From positions 29,139,903 to 29,203,902 of the forward strand of contig NC_063152.1 in NCBI RefSeq assembly GCF_020921035.1: 64,000 nucleotides of DNA, read 5' to 3'. Origin of the DNA: Rhodamnia argentea (taxonomy: Eukaryota > Streptophyta > Magnoliopsida > Myrtales > Myrtaceae). Below are positions 56,155-64,000 of this stretch, piece by piece. Below the pieces are notes generated by a model. That model saw only the letters and a program-made list of their open reading frames with translations. It had not been told where the DNA came from and searched no databases. Numbering within the stretch: position 1 is the first letter of the stretch; each line of letters opens with the position of its first letter. A program made the translations under genes and the position numbers.

Positions 56155-59100
56155 ATGAAGCAGAACGGCTCGTTTTCCGGTCACGGTGAGGTCTCCGACG
56201 TAAAGAAGGAGAGGATGGGTGAAGATAAAGCCGCAGCCGAGCGCGAGAAGCAGCAGAAAGTGTCCTTGCTGAAGCTCTTCTCGTTCGCCGACTCCTCCGA
56301 CTACGTCCTCATGGCGATCGGGTCGGTCGGCGCGTGCCTCCACGGCGTCTCCGTCCCCGTTTTCTTCATCTTCTTCGGAAAGATGATAAACGTCATCGGG
56401 ATGGCCTATCTCTTCCCTAAAGAAGCTTCCCACAAAGTTGCCAAGGTATGAATACACAAGGATGTATGCATGAAGTAGGAATGTTCAGTTTGAGATCGTG
56501 GATCGGCCAATTGTGGGGAGCTTTTTCAAACTAAAGTGACACAGTTTCTCTGCAAGTCTTTTCGTAGTTACACAAGATCATTTTTTAATTAAGCGTTCAA
56601 GCGAAAACTTAGATGCCCAATGCTTTAATTTAGTAGGAGGTGCAATTCGGAGTAATTATCAAGAAAAGGGCTGGTCTTTACTTTTCCTTATAGATGGCAT
56701 CCTGCTCATATCCTTCACTGACAGATTATTTTAATCTATGAACCTTCTGTCTTTTCTCGCAGTACTCGTTGGATTTTGTATATCTCAGTGTGGCTATCCT
56801 ATTTTCATCATGGATAGGTATTGGCCAAGTGATTTCAACCTCTTCAAGGGCTTACTACATATACTTTTGCCTAACTTTGCACAGGAAAAAGAAGAACAAA
56901 CATGGGGTTATGGCACACATTAACGTGTGCTGATTTTATGTGATTTATGCAGAGGTTGCCTGCTGGATGCATACTGGAGAGAGGCAGGCGGCGAAGATGA
57001 GAATGGCGTATCTGAGGTCGATGTTGAGTCAAGACATTAGTCTTTTCGACACCGAGGCTTCAACTGGGGAGGTCATTTCTGCGATCACGAGCGACATTAT
57101 TGTTGTTCAAGATGCTCTCTCTGAGAAGGTACTTCCACCATCGGTACTGTTTTCCCTCTAGGATTATCCTGTTAAATTCTGAATTCGAGAGTTCATACTC
57201 GCCCCAAATCGACAACGATAAGCACCATTGCCATCTTTTTTGGATCAAGTAAGAAACCGAACACTCAAAATTTGTCGAGTTATTCTGTCCACACAGACCA
57301 AAATTTGATGAACGAAACCTCTTTTCTCACATATTATCCAGTCTTGTTAACAAGCGTACCAAGAAAGTTAAAATACTTGATATAGAAATGTCCACATTGC
57401 CAAAGTATAATGACCCATAACAAGTTCTTTTAACATTTTCCCATAATGCACGTATTAACGATATCATTAGCGACTGAGGTCTCAATGTTTTGATGGTTAA
57501 TCAGATTTGTTAAGTCAGAATAATTTGGCAAAGTGTATTCCCTCAACAACAAATTTTGTGGGTCAAGAGAGGCAGTAAATACACCATACTGATGTGCATG
57601 CGGCGACACCAACACTGAGTAATTACCATGATTACTGTTGGAATTGAATTGATATAAAAATAAGAGTTCGTCTGACACTTTGCTCCCTGCATCTGCTTCC
57701 TTTTGGGCATTCTTTCTGGGGGACATAAATGCATTGCCTGGAAGCATTTATACTGCGGTTGGGTTGGGTTGGGTTGTTGAGAAATTGGGTTTCCTAGGGT
57801 TTTCACTTGCACCTTTGCCAGCTGGAAACCGTTCAATGTTGAATGCCCAACTCATGTTTTCTGCTGTTAACGTGAACAAATTTAAGGTATGAGACACAAA
57901 AGTCTTAGGAGGAATTACTTTTCCAGTAATGGGTTTAAGATCACAAGCAAACTGATCCATTGCACCTGTTAAAGTTTCAGTAATCAGGATGAGCTCTTTC
58001 CTGGCATACAGCAGTTAATTCCTCAGGAACTTCCAGAGTTAATATTGATTACCGTTGCCATGTGTAAGATGTGTTTGTGGGATTCATTGTGCCTTGTGGA
58101 AGGATGCAGGTAGGGAACTTCATACACTACATAAGCCGGTTTCTGGGAGGCTTCATAATCGGGTTCGTCCGGGTATGGCAGATCAGTCTTGTGACACTGT
58201 CTATCGTACCCCTGATCGCACTTGCCGGTGGCATATATGCATACGTTGCCACAGGTCTTATTGCCCGAGTCCGGAAATCCTATGTAAAAGCTGGAGAAAT
58301 AGCAGAAGAGGTCAGTATGATTCCCCTAGAATTGACATTTTTTCATTAAGGGTCATGTGTTTCTTTTTCTTTTCAACTGCGCCGGCGGCATTTGAAACTT
58401 AGGAGCAGCTTACATTAACAGGTGATTGGGAATGTCAGAACGGTCCATGCTTTTGCCGGAGAAGAGAGGGCAGTGAGATCATACAGGAGAGCTCTTATCA
58501 ATACTTACCAGTACGGGAGGAAGGCAGGATTGGCCAAGGGCTTGGGACTCGGCTCGCTGCATTGCGTGCTCTTCCTTTCGTGGGCGCTTCTCGTTTGGTT
58601 TACGAGCATTGTCGTTCATAAGGGTATCGCCAATGGTGGCGATTCCTTCACAACCATGCTCAATGTCGTCATAGCCGGATTGTAAGTCTTTTTCCGATGT
58701 TCCGATGCCTGGGATTAATCAGCAAAATGTTGGTCTTTATCTTGGCACTGTGAAATTGATGAAAGCCATCTACATTAATGCTGTGTCTTGTCAGGTCACT
58801 AGGCCAGGCGGCACCGGATATCTCTGCATTCATCCGTGCAAAAGCAGCTGCGTATCCCATTTTCGAGATGATTGAGAGGAGCACAATGAGCAAAACCAGC
58901 TCAAAAACTGGTCAGAAATTGAGCAATGTGGAAGGACACATACAATTCAAGGATGTGATGTTCAGCTACCCGTCTCGTCCCGACGTGGTCATCTTCGATA
59001 AGCTCTGCCTCGATATTGCTCCAGGTAAGATCGTGGCGCTTGTGGGTGGAAGCGGATCGGGGAAAAGCACGGTGGTCTCTCTGATCGAGCGCTTCTATGA

Positions 59101-62100
59101 GCCGCTCGCCGGGGAGATCCTGTTGGACAGATGCAACATCAGAGACCTCGACCTCAAATGGCTGAGGCAGCAAATCGGGCTGGTCAATCAGGAGCCCGCC
59201 CTGTTCGCCACGAGCATTAGGGAGAACATACTCTACGGTAAAAATGAGGCCACTCTCGATGAGATCACTCGTGCAGCAAAGATGTCGGAGGCTCTCTCTT
59301 TTATTAACAACCTCCCTGAGAGATTCGAAACTCAGGTATTTCTTGTATTTAGTAGAGAAGCTCTGAGGCAAGCATGGTCCATACATAAAGTAATTGTCTC
59401 CTAATATAGAATGAATGTTTTCTGATGAGTTATTAGCTGAGAGGTAACATGGTTGCAATTCACACAAGTTTTTTCCAAGTTTAACGCTTGCTTTGGATGG
59501 ATTAACTTAATTGGACTGAGTAGGGGATGCGACATCGCAGGTCGGCGAGAGAGGAATACAACTATCGGGTGGCCAGAAGCAAAGGATAGCTATTTCGCGG
59601 GCAATAGTTAAGAATCCATCCATTCTTCTACTGGATGAAGCCACGAGTGCGCTCGATGCCGAATCCGAGAAAAGCGTGCAGGAGGCACTCGATCGTGCTA
59701 TGGTAGGGAGGACCACTGTCGTGGTTGCACATCGGCTTTCTACCATCAGAAATGCAGATGTGATCGCGGTTGTCCAGGACGGAAAGATAGTTGAAACAGG
59801 GAACCACGACGAACTAATCTCGAACCCGAACAGTGCATATGCGTCGCTGGTTCAACTCCAGGAGACCGCTCACTTGCAGCGGTATCCTTCACAGGGTCCT
59901 ACAATGGGACGACCACTCAGGTACTATTTCGACCGATCCGCACTGTCAAGTGATGATTCATTTCTAGCCGTATGCAAACATTCTTAGAAGAGTTCTTGTT
60001 GGAGTCAGACTCACCGGTTGATCAATCTTTATTACAGCATCAGGTTTTCAAGAGAACTATCCCGGACAACAACTAGCTTTGGTACAAGTTTTCGCTCAGA
60101 CAAAGAGTCTCTTGGTCGCAGTGGCGTTGATACAGTTGACAGTCTAAAGCCGAGGCATGTTTCTGCCAGAAGATTGTACTCCATGGTCACTCCCGACTGG
60201 ATTTACGGGATGTTTGGCACTGTTTGTGCTCTTATCGCTGGAGCCCAAATGCCGCTTTTCGCTCTCGGAGTCTCCCAAGCTCTTGTGTCCTTTTACATGG
60301 GTTGGGAGACGACGAAGCACGAGGTTAAGAAGATTTCTCTGCTATTTTGCGGGGCCGCAGTAGTGACTGTCATTGTTCATGCAATCGCGCATTGTTCCTT
60401 TGGCATCATGGGAGAGCGGCTCACTCTTCGGGTCAGGGAAAGGATGTTTGCAGGTAATTCAACCAAAAATCGTTGCTAACGCCTATTTTACCCATGTCTG
60501 CGCAACCGATCTTCTGGTAATGGAGGATAATCAGTGGCGTTCTCGAGAATTCCAATGAATTGATTGCTTGCGACCTTAAAATATTTGTTGTATACATGAA
60601 TAAAATGCTAAAACTTGTTTTACAGTTGAATGAAACACTATAAACAGAGTGCTGGTTACTTTTCTATCTGGAGCTACAGTTTATCCTAAACCTGGCAAAG
60701 TTTTGTTGCAGCCATTTTGAGGAACGAGATCGGCTGGTTCGATGATGTGAACAACACGAGTGCTATGCTTTCATCACAGCTAGAGACGGATGCAACTTTG
60801 TTGCGAACCGTGGTTGTAGATCGTGTGACGATCCTCCTGCAAAATGTAGGCTTGATCGTCGGTTCTTTCGTCATCGCTTTCATCCTGAACTGGAGGATAA
60901 CGCTCGTTGTCATAGCCACCTATCCGTTGGTCATAAGCGGGCACATCAGCGAGGTAGCTTTTCAATTCTCTAATTAGTAGTTGAACATAAACTGAATAAT
61001 ATTGCTGATGTTTTGATTGATCTACCTTCAGAAAATGTTCATGCGAGGCTACGGTGGAAACTTGAGCAAAGCATATCTAAGAGCCAACATGTTGGCTGGT
61101 GAGGCCGTGAGTAATATCCGCACGATAGCTGCGTTTTGCTCAGAAGAGAAGGTGCTTGATCTCTATGCGAGCGAGCTCGTCGAGCCTTCCAAGCGTTCGT
61201 TCTCTCGCGGTCAGATTGCAGGCATCTTCTACGGCATTTCCCAGTTCTTCATTTTCTCATCATACGGCCTTGCCTTGTGGTACGCGACTTAGCTTCACAT
61301 TCTCAACTTCGCCGGAACTTGTAAAAGGGGTCATGAAAATCATAACAGTATGCATATTGCTTGCTTCAAGACCTTCAAATCGATGAATTGGTACTCCACG
61401 CACTTTGTAACGAAACTCTAGGCAAACATTAATACTGAATCGGTTTTGAAATGTAGGTATGGTTCGGTTTTGATGGGGCAGGGACTCGCTAGCTTCAAAT
61501 CGGTCATGAAATCATTCATGGTGTTGATCGTTACCGCTCTAGCTATGGGAGAGACCTTAGCAATGGCCCCGGACCTGCTCAAGGGGAATCAAATGGTTGC
61601 CTCGGTATTCGAAGTCCTCGACCGCAAGACCGAGGTCATGGGGGATGTCGGGGAAGAGCTAACTGTGGTAGAGGGCACGATCGAGCTCAGGGGAGTCCAT
61701 TTCAGCTACCCCTCCAGGCCCGATGTGATCATTTTCAGGAACTTCGATCTGAAAGTGCAATCAGGCAAGAACATGGCTTTAGTCGGGCAAAGCGGGTCTG
61801 GTAAAAGCTCTGTGCTTGCTCTTATACTCCGGTTTTATGATCCGACGGCAGGGAAAGTGATGATCGATGGTAAGTCCGGTAGCAAAATCGACCACTTTGA
61901 TTCGCATACTATCTGCGAAAGCATCACGTTGTTGCATTATCTGCTAGGAAATTCCCTGACTACTTGAAAGCACTTATTCTTTTCTCAACTTGAATGAGAA
62001 AACGAAACCGCATTGCACATTTTCCTGACCAGTTCTGAAAATCCGTGTTTCGCAGGCAAGGACATCAAGAAACTCAAACTCAAATCACTCCGGAAACACA

Positions 62101-62615
62101 TTGGCCTCGTCCAACAGGAGCCAGCTCTCTTTGCCACATCTATCCATGACAACATCGTCTATGGGAAAGAAGGAGCGTCCGAGGGAGAAGTCATCGAAGC
62201 GGCTAAGCTTGCTAATGCTCACAGCTTCATCAGTTCCCTTCCCGAGGGCTACTCGACCAAAGTCGGCGAGCGTGGGGTGCAGCTCTCGGGCGGACAGAAG
62301 CAAAGAGTGGCCATCGCTCGGGCCATCCTAAAGAACCCGGAGATCTTGCTTCTGGATGAAGCAACTAGCGCCCTGGATGTGGGGTCCGAGCGTATCGTGC
62401 AACAGGCTCTAGATAGGCTGATGAGGAACCGGACGACGATCATGGTCGCGCATAGGCTATCGACCATCAAGAACGCTGACCAGATCTCCGTCGTGCAAGA
62501 CGGGAAGATCGTAGAGCAAGGGACTCATTCTGCCCTCATAGAGAACACGGACGGACCGTACTACAAGTTGATTAACCTCCAGCAACAGCAGCGGCGACAG
62601 CATCATCATCAATGA
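56155..62615 (+). CDS. ABCB2: ABCB2/ABCB10-like ABC transporter (full-size)
   Basis: Twelve exons (56155-56445, 56763-56817, 56953-57128, 58110-58310, 58422-58681, 58795-59335, 59541-59920, 60038-60453, 60712-60953, 61032-61279, 61457-61869, 62056-62615) give about 1260 aa with every phase consistent. The layout is TMD1-NBD1-TMD2-NBD2, a complete P-glycoprotein-type exporter of the plasma membrane. NBD1 has Walker [10 protein letters not shown] (412-420), signature LSGGQ (516-520) and Walker B ILLLDE (536-541). NBD2 has GQSGSGKSS (1047-1055), LSGGQ (1151-1155) and ILLLDEATS (about 1171). Blocks such as [13 protein letters not shown] and [10 protein letters not shown] match plant ABCB2/10. Some plant ABCBs move auxin, but the substrate of this subgroup is not established. 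Intron 3 is the longest (981 bases). Confidence 0.95.
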
Positions 62616-63646
62616 TTATCGACCACGATGACAACAAACCGATTGACAGCAGCATGATTTGTGAAGGGGTCTTTCTGATCTTATACTTATATGTCCTTAA
62701 ATTCTGTTGATTTGTATCTTACCAATTGTGTGTTTGCATCGATTGTTTCTATGTGATGATAATAATCAGAACGCCGGGGCGTTGATCTATGTATAGAAAG
62801 TGGAACTTCCTACTTAGGTTCGGTCTATGTTTAATCGCCGCAACCTCAGTTGATGTTTAGTGGGAAAAATAGTCAGAAAAAATGTCGATTTGGTCGGATA
62901 CCAAGCTTGGTATTGAGATCGATATGGTTATTGGCAAGTTATATGATCGTCACCGGCGACTACCTAATGTGACGATGTTAGAATTTATCGACTACTACAA
63001 AAAATGATTATACAATCAAAGCACAATGACAAGTGGTCGACAAATATCTGACATAATTAATAAATGGCCAGTTTTTAAGTTTGACTAAGTATTTGGACAC
63101 AAGGAACATGAAACTGTCGACTAAAGGCATGGACATCGAGCTGTCGTGGCATAACCCACTTGCCTACACCTAAATTCTATATATTATAGGGGTAATGTTA
63201 GATGTGATATTTCCCTTTTGATTCCGTATATCTTTCGGGATTGCACGTTATCTTTCTTTATTAATCCTCATTGATTGTGATTGTCATTATAGTATTCAAT
63301 TATTGTAATTCACTTTATACTATCTAGTTATTATGCTAATTCAATGCACATCTTCCTGCCTAATCGTATTTCGTGTAAAATTTTCTTTTCCAATAACTAC
63401 TCACGTCGCCTTTTTTGAATCTAGTGTTGACTAACGGTTGAAGTATATGATCGAATTCACGAAAGAACCAAAGTAATGAAAGCGCGATACGGCAATATAC
63501 AATAATGACATCTATATTGATGGCAAAACACTTATTATAAGCCACTAAACTATAAACTTCAAAAAGGACCCATAGAAATTTAGAGGAATCCTTCGATGTG
63601 GCTAGGGTCTGCACCCTTTCGCTAAACTCGAACTGAACCTTTTTAT
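62616..63646. other. ABCB 3' flank
   Basis: AT-rich sequence with the ABCB 3' untranslated region at its start. No gene or repeat is recognised. Confidence 0.4.
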
Positions 63647-63970
63647 CTAACGCATATCAATACGGACATGTTGGATGATTCGGGGCTCGGGTTCGGGCTC
63701 GGGCTCGATGCGATAGCGGCGGGCCTCAATGTGGATGTCTTCAACCCAAGTGCCTTCTGATGACGTGTGACCGCCATATGCGTACGGGACCCACCCCCCC
63801 TTTGAAGCTGGAACCCAATGCCAATTTGGTGCCGGACGCGGAGGCAAAGCCGCCTTAGAAATCAGATGAGATTTTGGAGGCGGATACGGATACGGATGGC
63901 GCGAATACGGATACGGATAGGACGGCGGATACGGATGATAGGGCGGCGGATACGGATATTGATGCGCCAT
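63647..63970 (-). CDS. Pro/Tyr-rich small protein, unidentified
   Basis: An intact 107-aa frame with an ATG at 63970. Residues 1-32 are almost entirely Pro, Tyr, His and Ser in YPYPPP-type repeats. The middle has NWHWVPASKGGWVPYAYGG and GTWVEDIHIEARRYRIE, and the C-terminal part contains an EPEPEPEP run. The DNA under the first part is a degenerate GGATAC hexamer repeat, so the frame could be a product of repeat expansion, but the central part is not low complexity and looks coding. There is no signal peptide, and I recognise no family. It lies at the right edge, so upstream exons or the promoter may be outside the window. Confidence 0.45.
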   Translation of the reverse strand: MAHQYPYPPPYHPYPPSYPYPYSRHPYPYPPPKSHLISKAALPPRPAPNWHWVPASKGGWVPYAYGGHTSSEGTWVEDIHIEARRYRIEPEPEPEPRIIQHVRIDMR

Positions 63971-64000
63971 GGCTTGAATCTCTAGTGTTGGGAAATGATA

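Overview
This is a nuclear window from a flowering plant. Spliced GT-AG genes, plant-specific families (class A heat-shock factor, class II trehalose-phosphate synthase, P-class PPR protein, group D MAP kinase kinase, DUF946/VPS62 protein) and abundant TIR, copia and LINE debris all fit a woody eudicot. A Myrtales-like genome is my guess from overall impression only; nothing here proves it. There are no bacterial operons and no CRISPR array.

Layout. 1-5.5 kb holds short coiled-coil exons in duplicated, decayed form, with no complete gene. 5.5-7.3 kb is a VPS62/DUF946 gene (+). 7.7-9.9 kb is a PIG-X/PBN1 gene (-), divergent from a tiny 89-aa two-exon gene (+, 10.5-10.9 kb). 12.5-13.5 kb is an intronless MAP kinase kinase (-). 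14.5-18.6 kb is a heat-shock factor HSFA1 (-) with a 2.5-kb intron and a foldback element just upstream of its TATA box. 23.7-25.9 kb is a PPR gene (-) whose last repeat is frameshifted. 29.4 kb is a YOS1/IER3IP1 gene (+), followed by a LINE remnant.

30.9-32.1 kb is a nest of TIR/foldback repeats. 32.9-40.5 kb is a seven-exon RNF14-like RBR ubiquitin ligase (+) whose first intron carries an antisense copia remnant. 40.5-48 kb is gene-poor and contains a second foldback element and a clear Mutator-like nonautonomous element (995 bp, long TIRs, perfect 9-bp target duplication, internal 127-bp tandem repeats). 48.6-52.8 kb is a class II trehalose-6-phosphate synthase (+) with an apparent GC-AG intron. 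55.8 kb has a plastid-type tRNA-Arg relic. 56.2-62.6 kb is a 12-exon ABCB transporter (+), and 63.6-64.0 kb a Pro/Tyr-rich small ORF (-).

The genes are independent housekeeping and signalling loci, not a cluster: GPI-anchor synthesis and ER-Golgi transport (PIG-X, YOS1), stress signalling (MKK, HSFA1, TPS), ubiquitination (RBR), organelle RNA metabolism (PPR) and membrane transport (ABCB). I found no convincing new multigene system. The most unusual items are the Mutator-like element with its repeat core, the PPR gene with an N-terminal tandem peptide repeat plus a C-terminal frameshift, the GC-AG intron, and the foldback element abutting the HSFA1 core promoter. Exon borders were placed by eye from splice consensus, reading phase and family similarity.
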